A DNA stretch of 64,000 nucleotides from Lingula anatina (taxonomy: Eukaryota; Brachiopoda; Lingulata; Lingulida; Lingulidae). The stretch is taken from positions 1,005,136 through 1,069,135 of the forward strand of contig NW_019775491.1 of assembly GCF_001039355.2 (NCBI RefSeq), read 5' to 3'. Positions 12,460 to 23,681 of the stretch are shown here, piece by piece. The notes under the pieces are model-generated. The model worked only from the letters and a program-made list of their open reading frames with translations. It was not told the DNA's origin and searched no databases. The position numbers and the translations under genes are program-made. The first letter of the stretch is position 1, and each line of letters opens with the position of its first letter.

Positions 12460-14676
12460 ATGCTGAGTGACATTGAAAAGAAAGGTTGTGAAGATATCTT
12501 AAATCGTCTATCCAGCGAGGAATTAATTTCCTTGAAAGACACTGTTACGAATAAACTGATAGCAGTTGAAGGGAAACGAGGCAGGTACCAGTACAACATT
12601 AAGTAACAATGTGCAGGGAATTTTCACTTTCACTTCAGGAGTTCAGTTCTTATAAGAAAACAGAGCAACATCCAGAGATAAGGTTTAGTCTTAAGTGAAG
12701 TGTGTGGCAGAATTTACGTGAATATAAAAGGCGCTTATTTTTTTATTATAGTAGCAAGATCGAGTTAGTCATCTCAAATCGTTGGAAAACAAAGGGACAT
12801 TTCACTGTTGATAACATATATTTACACTTCTTCTTGCCTCTAACAAGTAATGTTCAGTGAAAGTAACTTTCTGTAATGCTTCCATCTTTAAACATTTGTG
12901 GACTATGTATGTTGTTATATTTTTCAGAAGCAATCAAGGTAATCATTTCATACACAGAAGATGTTCAGCAGTTACTAAGGAGGAAAAAAGTCAAAAGGGA
13001 CCTGCTTTTCCAGTACCTGTATGACAACAATGTCACTGTTCTTCCTTCGGCTGAAAAAGCAGCCCTTATTCATGAAATATTAATACTTTGGAGATCCATG
13101 CCTTCTAAAGTACAGCAAGAACCTGAAGATATCAATGATGAGGTATCACATCTCACATTAAAAAAAAATCTTATGCTTGAAAAACAAAAGAAGCCAATTA
13201 GAAAGCAGAAAAAGGCAACAAATTTCATATTTTAGTATATCAATAGTTCTTAACTGCTGTTTAAATTTTTTCGCTTAACACCATTGGGGTACTGGGTACA
13301 GAAATAACATTTTATTTTAGCTAGAATTGGGCATATCAGAGCTTCACCAGTAATCACTCAGAATTGAGGGTAAATTGAAATTTTCTGTTAGTCATTTTTA
13401 GAAAAAAAAAAAATGCAATCTGATCTTGACCAAGGGTATATTTTTCTCTTCTTTCAAATTGGGTTCTTCTATTTGGATTCCCTGACTTTGATCATTGCAT
13501 GCTTTCTCTACTGTGTCCCCAGTATTGCAACACCTTGTGTGGTCTGTCAGGGGTAAATCTTTGATTCAGGCGCTTGTTAAATACATTCTGAATTGACTTT
13601 AGTGATGTGGGACATTGCCCTATTCTACCTGATAAAGACATTGTCTGCTGAATATATGTGATGCTCCAAAAGAGGATAATCATCTATTTTTTCAACAGTG
13701 GTCATAGCAGTCAAATGAAAGCTATTGAGACAAACTTCCCTTTTCCAGAGGCAATTTCTTTTGTTGTATTAAATGAAGTTAAATAGTTTGAGAAATTGCA
13801 TTTTGAAATTAAGAGCACACATACAATTGCATATGCGAAAGGTTAAAAAGTTTTTTTTCTGATTTTCAAAGGCTCACACTGCCATGCCAACACCTTAGTT
13901 TTTAAATAGTAACTGGTTCACTTCCATGGTTTTCCAAGGAAATGATACAGATAAATGGTTTTGCATATGTGTATCAACTCAAAATTAATACATTAATATA
14001 TAAAACATTATCAATTAATATAGTGTGGTATTCTTAAGTGATAAATGTTCTCATATAAGAAGAGGACCAGTTTTGTTGCGTTGTATATAAAAGATACCTT
14101 TGTCTTAACTCTTCTATTTTTTTTCAGTCCAAAACTGATGTACGTGTAGCTGCTCCAGAACAAAGAAAACCCACTAGTGAGGGTCAAAAATTGGCAGAAC
14201 ACTTTGTCACTTGGTTTTATAACATGCTAAATTCTCATAACCCAACTTGTCCAAGCCAAGCTGAGGATCAATTCAGTCATGTGCACTTCTTTGAAGACTG
14301 CAGACTTAAACTTGTATGTGACACGACAGACAGCAGGTTTGAGGAATTCGGTGGGGCTCAATTGGTCTGCCAGAGATTGCTAGCATTTGTTCAGGAGGAA
14401 TTATTGATTTTTAACCCTAACATTAGTCCTGAGGGTCTGAGGGGGTTGTCTGAGCCACATGGTTTGGTGGTTGTGATGGTCTGTGGTACAATTCACAGGC
14501 AGCAAACGTGTTTGGGAATATTTGAACAATCATTTGGCTTAGTCAAAGATCCACACTGTGAGAATAATTGGAAAATAAAGTACACAAATCTGAAAATGCT
14601 AGGTACACCTGTAACGCAAATACCAAAGTTAGAGCAAAGCAGCATTCTTCCTTTACCTTCCACAAACCTGCAGTAA
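12460..14676 (+). CDS. C3orf38-like protein (NTF2-like fold, DUF4518 family)
   Basis: Exons 12460-12580, 12928-13142 and 14128-14676 join in frame to 294 aa. An upstream in-frame ATG at 12388 would add 24 residues; I prefer 12460 because the conserved part begins there (MLSDIEKKGCEDIL). The N-terminal part is helical (SSEELISLKDTVTNKL, then LLRRKKVKRDLLFQYL). The C-terminal ~165 residues (LAEHFVTWFYNML ... DCRLKLVC ... GLVVVMVCGTIH) look like an NTF2-like domain. This layout matches my memory of human C3orf38, a protein without a settled function. Intron 1 only joins in frame if its donor is GC (CGAG|GCAGGT); the nearby GT gives a frameshift. Convergent with NEIL1. Confidence 0.72.
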
Positions 14677-15612
14677 ATGCCATACATACTGCAAACTTTA
14701 TCGGGGCTGCTTTGATAATTAGTTTTTTTTTTTTNNNNNNNNNNNNNNNNNNNNNNNNNNNNNNNNNNNNNNNNNNNNNNNNNNNNNNNNNNNNNNNNNN
14801 NNNNNNNNNNNNNNNNNNNNNNNNNNNNNNNNNNNNNNNNNNNNNNNNNNNNNNNNNNNNNNNNNNNNNNNNNNNNNNNNNNNNNNNNNTGATAATTAGT
14901 TTTTTTTTTTTTGTTTGTTTGTTTGTTTGGTTTTATCAGCTAAAAGTCATTGGCGGAAAAAAACAAGGAGGCCCAGTACTTCATATTGTGGCTTATTAAG
15001 TTTATAGCAAATACTTTTAACATCAAGTTACTCAATTTTGTTAAATGTTTGTTGTCAACCAGTTAAGGAAAAAATAATACCAAAATTCTTCATTCTTAAA
15101 AATCTGAGTTGTTTATTTTAATATTTTCAAAAATATAAAAATTGTAAAATGTTAACTTATGACAATAATGTTTGAAGCATGCATATTTCATTATCACATA
15201 CTACCCTCTACAAAAGTTTGTACCTAAACTACATTTTCCTCTGGTTTATTAATTGCATTACCAGTACTTGGTTGTAATGTTTTTCTTTTCTGTAAAGGTA
15301 CAGTGTATTACTACAGGGAGATTCATGCACTTCAATGTATCCCAACAAGACACTGGGTAGTTAATCATTGTTTGAATTCAGATTTAAAATACTTTTCTAA
15401 GGTTGTTCTTCTCCACATCTTCACTCTTTTTAAGCGTGTTTAATAACCCTCTACTGATGTTACTAAGTCAAACATTAAGAGTTAAAGTGACTCACGTACA
15501 TAATCTCAATAAAAAACATGCTGACAATTACCAAAATGCAAAGATTGGGGTCTTGTACTGACATGTAATACACCCTCTTGTTATGAAAATAACTGACACT
15601 TGGAGCAAGTGT
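14677..15612. other. Intergenic region with assembly gap, between convergent genes
   Basis: No gene is visible. It holds the gap at 14735-14889, flanked on both sides by TGATAATTAGT plus a T-run, and likely the 3' UTRs of the C3orf38-like gene and of NEIL1. A reverse-strand AATAAA (TTTATT at about 15111 and 15245) could serve NEIL1. Confidence 0.5.
14735..14889. other. Assembly gap (155 N)
   Basis: A run of N. The same sequence, TGATAATTAGT followed by a T homopolymer, occurs immediately left and right of the gap, so the two contig ends probably overlap and the true gap may be negative. Confidence 0.95.
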
Positions 15613-18600
15613 TTAGTGACCCTTGGCAGATCTCCTTTTGGGTTTGGGTGCTGTAGTTGGCATTTCTGCTGTTTCCACAGACGAGGTTTTTGCACGCTTT
15701 AAACTGCTTATCCCATTTGAGATGGCAGTAGATTGTGTAGTGTTTGAACTCCTCTTCTTAGTTCTTAAAGATGTGCGTGGTTGTTGTTCTTGTTTCAAAT
15801 CAGTGTTAGTCCCAACTGTCTTTTTCACAGAACTTCTTGTAACTCTGTTGGAACTTCCTCTATTTTCTTGTTTAATTGAATCATTGTTTGGTCCCACACT
15901 CTTTAATTTCTTTCTACCTCTTGGCTTGTCTGTGGCTACTGGAGGCGACTTTTTATTTCTCCCTCTAGATGGCTTTTTGACCTGAGAAAAGGAAGCACAG
16001 ACTTCTTTGTGCTGTTTTTCCCCAATAAATTAACAGCATTCACATGACACCACTCTCATCTTACAGTAATTTCCATATTTCACACACCTCACTTATTATA
16101 TTTTTCAACATTTAACATTTCAATTCACCTTAGTTTTCGTGTCCACCACTTCCGAATTTTCTTCTTCCTTTTTAATTTCATACTTTTTGCCTTTTGCCCT
16201 TTTTATTACACCTCTTGATTTTTCCTCTGATAGAAAAGAAAAAATAGCATTAAGCAAATTCCTCAGAGAGTTGGATTGATCTACATAGCTAGTTCCATTA
16301 AGAATGAGCCCTAAATCTGTTTCCTGTTACACAGATTTCTGCCTCAATCTAAAACAACTACCTTTTAATACAAGTGATACCTTGAGACTATCTAAAATGT
16401 AATCTCTCAAGTTTCTTTATTTTAATTTCTACATCACGCAAATGACCCTGAAAAAGTTGGAATTCTGACAAAAGTCTGAAAAGTCTCATCAGTGCTTTAC
16501 CTTTAGGGGTCATTGGGCCAGCTGGTCCACTGAACCATATAGTTCTACCATTATGATCAACCATGTTATTCATGCTGGTGTTGTAGTAGCAACGCAGCCA
16601 ACTGGCAAATGCATCATAATCATCAGATCTTCCCTCAGGATCATAGCCTTTTCCACCTTAAAATAAACTGATGGCTTAATAAGGTTATTGATATTTGCCG
16701 TCTCATTACAAGCAAGCTACTTTAAGGACGAGTCAATATTAAAATTTAAAGCATATATCGTAATTCCCTTGGTATCTCTCAAATTTTCAAAATGCTATAG
16801 GACAAGAAATACTTATTATAAACAAATGTATCTATGCAACAACATTCTTAGTACATTTATAAATGCCATACTTCGTACCTAGATTTATAACTTCATGAGG
16901 TAGAATATTGCAAAGTTCAAGAATATCTGGTATCTCCTTTTTCACTTTGCTGTCATGGGTCAGTGGCTCCAAGACAGAGCGAGCACCTTCAAATGGAGGG
17001 ATTCCCAGCCTAAAATGGGTACACAAGAGATAAAGAACATGAAAAGTACACCCTTGTTTTGACTTGCTATACTCACTTTTATTATAAATGTTGTGTTAAT
17101 GTAATGTGGGTGGTTAGCTGATGTATATATAGCTCTGTCACTAACGTGTGACTGTAGCGCACATGACGTGATTTATAAGAAACTACAAGTACATGCCAAA
17201 GTCATGGTCAGGAGATATCCCGGGATTTGCGGTACAGGGAGTCTAGAATGTGAATCTTTAATTTGGTCATTTAGAGGGAGTCCAACCCAAGCAAGCTCAA
17301 CCAACCAATAAATACAGGCCATCTTTTGAGGCTAATGGTTGGATGGCTCTCTGGGGAAAGCCTTGGTCATGGTATATAGTACATTTATATAATTATACTT
17401 CCATGGTTATGCAAGATGCAAGGCATGTATATAGAGATGTAGGTGTACAGTCCATATCAGACACTGTACTGTATATATATATATATATATATATCAGTGC
17501 TAATCCATAAATTTCATGCTGGTACCTGTATAAAATTTCTGCTCTCAGATAGTTTCCAATACCATTGAAAAACTTTTGGTTCAACAGTGCTTCGCATATT
17601 GGCTTGTTAAATGCAGCATTTTTCAAATTATTCAACACATTGTCCCTACAAAGAAAATTAAACATTAAACATAGTATATTCATATTGCATTCATTTTTAA
17701 AACACACTGTTAAAAATTTAACATATGAAAATTTTAAGTACTGGCTATAATACTGAGTCTACGTGCAACCACCTAAATAACTGCATTTGTAAATATTTAA
17801 CCCACCTGAATTTGTCATATTCAAACATAACGCACGGTCCCCTGTCAGCACCCCAACTATCCGTGACTTCCCAGCGTCCAAAGCGTCTGTAGTCGACAAA
17901 ACTCAACACCTGCTTCGGCTCATCTCTGGTAAAGAAATTAAGATGAGCATGCTTGTGCATCTCATTGACTGCAGTGAACTGAAATTTACCTGACATTCCG
18001 AATCTAAACAAAATGTTAATGGATTCATTTGGTTTTGGTTTTTTGCTCTTCGTTTTTTGCGTATCCGTTGAGGTGAGAGTCAAGCGAACTTCCTTCCCAC
18101 GAGAAGTTGCACTGATTGTATAAGCTTCCGCCGGCCATGGAATTCTTACAGTCGGCATGACGTCACAAGATGGCCGCCACGCCCGGACTAGGGTAAAACA
18201 ATCTGTAAGCTCCATTGCTCCCCATGTTAAAATGATCAACTTTGATCGTCTGTATCTCTCACACCGGTAGATAATTAAACTTGACAACTGTTTAATTATA
18301 TCACCATAGGTATTTAGTGTCAGGAAATGGCCATCAAGGACCTTTTCTAGCATTGATGCCGATTTTATCAGCGATTGAAATGCACCCACCTTACACTGTT
18401 ATTATATGAGCTGCAGTTAGTTCTGATTGTTTTTCAGGTAAGAAGTTCCAATGGCTTTGTTATCGGATGAATCTGTCCACTGACAGCGATTGAACAGAAC
18501 TTACCTGGATCCTCAAACAATCATAGAGCCCTTTGAGGTGGTTTAATTGGAAGAAAGTGATCTTATCAGTTGGTGTCATTGTAGCAAATAGAACTAAAAC

Positions 18601-20523
18601 AGATATGATCTTCACAGGTGTGGTCATTTATTTGTCTTTGAAAAGGGGAGCTGAAAGAAAGCTCTAATGACAGTTTATTAGTCTGATTTTATTACTGAAA
18701 GTACATGCCATTGAGAATTTGAACAATTTTTTCTAGTAATTTTTAATACCCATGTTGCTGCAGACATTCAGAATTGAGATCATGGACAGGAATAAAACTT
18801 TTACATACTCAATAAATCATTTAATTATTGTATTATGAAGTGTGTAAATGGCAATAATGTGCTATTGGAACAGATAACTAATACTTTTTCTATGTGATGT
18901 TGTACACTTTCATCAAGAGGATAGAATGCAAGAAAGGCTATCAATGCACATACTCCAGTATATGAACTGGAAGAAACAAGCGGGTGGAGCTGTTTGCTGA
19001 GTAAAATCTATTAACCCATGCAATAAGAAAAGACACTCAGCAATCAAATTTTTGTTATGGATTTAGTTTTTTTATCCTTTGGACACTACTGTTATATTTG
19101 CTTAAGTTTTTTATATCATAGAAATTCTAATTCATTTTTACTGTACAAATGTTTATTCAGAATGCAACTTTACAGCATATGTCAAGGAATTTTATAACTC
19201 CTTACATTATAGATAGAAATAAAATGTAAATTTAAAGTCAACAAGTTTTATTGTATCTTTCATTTTGCATTTTGTTTAAGAATTCAAAGTGATTTACGAC
19301 GGTTAAATATGCATTCAATTCGGATTTTTATAGATCGTACTTTGTATTGTGATATTGAGTCTGATGTTCTAAAAATGAAAATGAAATAACTACCTTATAA
19401 ATTTATATTATTTTCTAAAAAAAAAAACACCATGAACTTCATTTAGCATCAGAGTCAAAAATGATTTGTAGATTTTGACAACTTAAAAAGATTTAAGTGA
19501 GGCTTTCATTCAAAACTTTTTTGTTTAATTGGATAATTATGGATGAATCTATTTATGAAAAATAATTTTGGCAGGCCTCTTAAAAAATTGTTTACGTTTT
19601 TGCAGAAATTATAAAAGCTGAAAAAGTATTTCATAGTCTCTTCAAACATAATTCCAGGCAACAGTAGAAAAAGAAATTTTAATGAAAAACACAGCAGTGA
19701 CAAATTAAAATTCTTTTTGAAAGCACATTTATTGCATTACTTGAGACACCTGCTTTGAACACGACAGGTGAGCAATGTCTACTCCCTTTTCTAGCTTATC
19801 AAATCTTTCAAACTGAGACCTCTAAAAGCAATATGAATGAAATAGTTTTCTTTGTTTAGATAATGATTTTATTATACAAGAATTCTGACTGTATATTAAT
19901 GAACTGGGTGCGTATAGGTCATAGTGTCCCAGTAGGAAAAATTGCTTTAAAAATAGTACACCACCATCGTTGATAAAGTAGCCACTGACGCTAGAAAATC
20001 CTTTTGATGGCCATTTCCCTGAGCTAAATACGTAAGTGAATATCAACAAACAGTTGTCACGCGTATTTGTTCACAGATATACTTGATACAGACGATAAAA
20101 TATGCCTATTACAACATGCATCTGGTGTAAACTGAAATTGCAGCCCGTTGGAGGAGTGTTGGTATTATCGCTGATAAAATCACCATCAGCTCTAGAAAAT
20201 CCTCCTGAGGCCCATTGACTGACGCTACAAACCCTAGTGAATATAACCAAGTGGTTGTCACAAGTAATTGTCCTCTGGTCTGCTTGATATGAACGATCAA
20301 AGTTCACCAATTTAACATTGAGAGTAATGGGCGCAAGCCAATGTTTTACCCTAGTCCAAAATGAGAGCCTCGTTCTGGGTTCAGTAATCCTGTAACCGAC
20401 TGTAAGAATGTCAGGGTTTTTCGTGCTAACTTCCGATTTGACGATCGGTCCAGCGAAAACTCGACCTTTGCAAACTTCATTGACAAAATGGCTAGCAAGA
20501 TGCAGCTCTGGACCTTCTGGCAT
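15613..20523 (-). CDS. NEIL1: Endonuclease VIII-like 1, DNA glycosylase/AP lyase
   Basis: The first exon starts MPEGPELHLASHF at 20523: Pro2 and Glu3 are the Fpg/Nei catalytic residues. Later exons: 17806-18140 (or from 18187), 17526-17645, 16879-17009, 16501-16656, 16129-16226, 15613-15981. Visible marks are the conserved lysine in SATSRGKEVRL (human K54), the FRFGMSG and FVDYRRFGRW strands, FFNGIGNYLRAEILYR, the LGGKGY loop with Lys at human position 242 (codon AAA), and the zincless finger NGRTIWF. The tail is Lys/Arg/Ser-rich. The enzyme removes oxidised bases in base excision repair. Between codons for NPDI and PWPAEAY, contiguous in relatives, sits a 2266-bp inverted-repeat element. With donor after 20397 and acceptor before 18187 the frame closes at 460 aa, 19 residues coming from the element; precise removal would give 441 aa. 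Confidence 0.93.
18141..20406. mobile_element. 2.27-kb element with ~280-bp inverted termini, inside the NEIL1 coding sequence
   Basis: On the + strand the ends are ATTCTTACAGTCGG at 18142-18155 and its exact reverse complement at 20396-20409. Inward, the arms stay alignable for about 280 bp: both carry TTTTACCCTAGTCC, ACGATCAAAGTT, TTTAACAT, GTTGTCA, a TGATGGCCAT-like block and ATCGCTGATAAAATC. A third related block, in the orientation of the right arm, lies at about 19850-20060. A 3-bp ATT occurs at both junctions and may be the target-site duplication. No transposase frame is seen, so it is nonautonomous or decayed. Confidence 0.75.
19850..20060 (+). repeat. Internal third copy of the NEIL1-element arm
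   Basis: The stretch containing TAGAAAATCC, TGATGGCCATTTCC, CTAAATAC, ACAGTTGTCA and TTGATACAGACGAT parallels 20120-20300 on the same strand and 18390-18240 on the opposite strand. It indicates subterminal duplication inside the element. Confidence 0.65.
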
Positions 20524-21010
20524 TTTCAATCCAACTATGTAGCTAACTTTTTGAGTTTAAATCTGGCTTCAACGCGAGCACGTGTTGCGGTGACTACTTT
20601 GTTTACATCGAAGAGAAATAGCCTCGACTACGTTATGTTACATAAATTAATAAAACTGCCAAATTTTCTCCAACAAAAATTTAGGTAAAATAGTCAGCAT
20701 TTTGTGACATAAAGCGTTATTTATTTATTTATTTATTTAAGCATTTGGTGGTATAACCATTTGTGTTTTTGTTAGAGATAAAACAAAAATGTACTGACTC
20801 TCATAGAGAGTATGAAGGTCGTGATATTTCAATGAGATCCAGTGAATGAGATCTATAATAACCCATCCTGAACTTTCATAGTCGAGTATCAATTGATCAT
20901 CATCATAATAGGCAGACAAAATTCTACTGCCAGACTTACATGATCTCGATGTTCCAATGAAAGAAATTAAATTTGACAAATAGCAAAAGGCGACCTAATG
21001 TTTTTTCTTA

Positions 21011-21234
21011 CACCCATTGCCATAGATTTTTAGATCGATCTATCCCTGTGGGGAGTCTCACTAGATTACTGTCAGCTTGGCCGGCTTAAGCGTCTGTCCC
21101 GCCTACTAAAAGCTGTAAGGTGGTAATTAACTATGGTGTCCGCTCGGCTGACTGCAATTTAGCTTGACCCCCAGGGAGTTAGGTCGATCTAAAACTTAAC
21201 CTTTAGATCGATCTAAATCTCTGGGAAAGCACCC
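21011..21234. mobile_element. MITE family 1, copy A (PIF/Harbinger-like, tentative)
   Basis: About 224 bp, with imperfect terminal inverted repeats of the form (CATTCCCA)TAGATTTAGATCGATC and TTA immediately outside both ends (3-bp TWA duplications are typical of PIF/Harbinger). The interior holds GGGGAGTCTCACTAG, GCCGGCTTAAG, TGTCCCGCCTACTAAAAGC and CCCCCAGGGAGTTAGGT. It is nearly identical in parts to the copy at 41466-41675. Confidence 0.75.
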
Positions 21235-21487
21235 TTACTCTTTGGTTCAGACAGCTCCTTAGTTCAGACAGAGAATTATATCGTCTACGATATAATTCCC
21301 TTGTTCAGATCACGATTTAGAATGAAATCCTTCAGTTAGCAAGAACAGCATCTGTCTTTAGGCCTACTCACTATTATTTATTTATTTTTTTATTACAAAC
21401 CAAAGGTATAAAAAGGCCAAAAAATTAAAAACATCCATTTAATATCGTGAATTAGTACGGGGGGATTAATGATTATTATATAATGCT

Positions 21488-21488
21488 A

Positions 21489-21549
<61 letters not shown>
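21488..21549. repeat. (TTA)n microsatellite
   Basis: About 20 uninterrupted trinucleotide units are visible. Confidence 0.95.
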
Positions 21550-21550
<1 letters not shown>

Positions 21551-23681
21551 GCTTTTACATGCGTCGATCACGACAATGAGCAAGAAGGTGCATGTAGGCC
21601 TATATATTTGTTTGAATTTAGATTATAAAAACATGTTGCCTCATTCAACATCAAACGTAAAAAAAAAAAAGTAATACTAAATACCTATATATGTGAGCTT
21701 GTAGCCTATTTGTTTTCACGGTAGGCCTACATACCATAATCGTTTAGTTTTCATGCACGTTTTTAACCGCCAGTTTTACCAATTTTCTTTGTATTAGGAA
21801 TATTAACCATGAGTGAAATACCGTATTTGACTAACGAGCTCTGCTTCAAAAGCAAACAAACCCATTCATGACCAACAGTATTTATGGGGCACTGCATTTA
21901 TTTGGGAAAATTAACCTGCGTGCATGGTACTTGGTTATGCAAGCATTTTACAGTTGAAGGAACAACAGGAGGGATAATGTTATGAAAATAATGCAGTAAA
22001 GATCATAAATAAAGATCGGGATAGGACAACAAAGGGAAAAGAAGAAAAGGTATAGAATAATTACCACTATTGTGCTTGTCCCAGCAACATGTACAAATGA
22101 AGTGACCGCGTGGAAAAACAGCCAGTGATCCGTTGCTGGCAGTGTTACAACAGTGTTACAAGGGAAAGAAGAGAGGAAATTAAGGGTAAAGATGCCACGT
22201 TATCGATTCTTGCTAGGAGATTTACCGATGTTTGAATACCAAGTACCAGGCAAGTTTTTCTGCAAATAGCGATAGTCCCACAGGTACGACCATCAAATAA
22301 AACGACGAAGTTTATTGACATAGCACTGAATACGATGCTAAGCCGACCCCAGCTACTTGAAAGAGATTGATCCCGATCATCACCATAACAACGTTTACAT
22401 AGTCTACCTGAATTCACGACAGGAAGAATACAGGTGCTCGTTTGTGTTCGGAACCAGTGTCTGTAGCACGTATTGATTATGGAAACGACATTCCGTTCTG
22501 GATTTGTTCGGTCTATTTTAATAAAACTGCTAGGTGATAACACAGATGCACAGTTGTATAAAGGAGTGTGACATTTCCAGCGTATTTCAGTCATACTCTA
22601 GTCGCTGTCTTGTAAGGTAAGATCAATACGATGTAAAGTATTATGTGGCTTTAACCACAGCGTAGAAAAATTCTACCCGTTTTTTTATTATTATAATTAT
22701 TTTATTCAGTAGATTTTTAATGCGAGAGGAAATAAATACGTCACAGTGTGTGTTACAATGGTTGCAAGGTGTAGCTCTAAATAAGCAAGGGGTCTATGTC
22801 AATACTCGCAAATCAGGGCAAATTGAGGACCAGAAACGGGTTCACTTTAAAAAAATGAACACAGATTGGTATTTAAAACAAGTTTGAAATCATAATCGAG
22901 AACGACAGTGGCCGAATATTGAGGAAGTGGTAAGTGACCAAAGATAACGGAGGCACGTATTCCATTCTATCTTTATTTGAGTACAGGGTATTGGCAAATT
23001 TAGATAAAGGTGAATGTGATAGGATAGGTTAGTCTCAAGCCTCGCCTGAATCTCTCTCTATCACCACACAAGTATTTTTTAATTTAGTAACAAACAAGGC
23101 GGAGACTATACAATGTTATTAGATTCTGAATCATTATGGGTGTCTCGCTCTTCAGGAAGGTTTTAACGCACTGTAAAAAGAGATTGAAAGTAGAACCTCA
23201 GTCAACGCAAATGATCATGTGTTTCACACTATCCATATTTTAAATATATTTCGAACCGTAACGTTCTATGGTTATTTGTAGTTAACAACACATATTGTCA
23301 TAATATTTGCTTGACGGATTAAATGTTAGAAAACATCTTCAAGTCCCAAACATCTCCAGCCGGTTACTAATATTTATTGTTGATTTAACTGATATCAATA
23401 ATCTAAACTGCTAAATGATACGTATACATGATATAGCGTTAAAATATGAAAACCGTGTAAATGTCCTTCAGAAAAAAGCCCTCATTATTCTCTACTTGCG
23501 ATCCTTCGGTTTTTAAATTAGTTTTTAATCAATATTGTCACTATTCAGAGCGCTTGAATCCCATAGTTGATATAACTTTGTTTTAAGAACTAATGTCTAG
23601 TATGTTATTACAAGTTTTCTCTCATTTCATTTCAGGTGAATATATACCAAAACAGGGGTTATCAAAGCGAATTCCTCCAAC

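Larger units (their letters stand above)
20524..23681. other. Intergenic region upstream of NEIL1 and of the 336-aa gene
   Basis: Apart from a MITE (21011-21234) and a TTA microsatellite (21488-21549) I see no gene. The right part may hold the noncoding first exon of the 336-aa gene: a donor-like TGTAAG|GTAAGA lies near 22616, and a good acceptor, CATTTCAG, ends at about 23635. Confidence 0.4.

Noticed and set aside
17745-18389. 214-codon frame starting MGAFQSLIKSASML before the NEIL1 exon
   Set aside because: Its N-terminal 60-odd codons are the arm of the inverted-repeat element. Only the part from about PWPAEAYTIS onward is NEIL1, and NEIL1 needs Pro2 at its N-terminus.
20071-20396. Continuation of the NEIL1 first exon past NPDI (LTVGYRITEPRTRL...)
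   Set aside because: YRIT looks superficially like the YRIS strand of human NEIL1, but it is element arm sequence. The true strand with the catalytic lysine is in the next exon.
22145-22594. 149-codon reverse frame upstream of the 336-aa gene
   Set aside because: No recognisable domain, no splice context, and composition like translated noncoding DNA. It probably overlaps the 5' UTR/promoter of the + strand gene.
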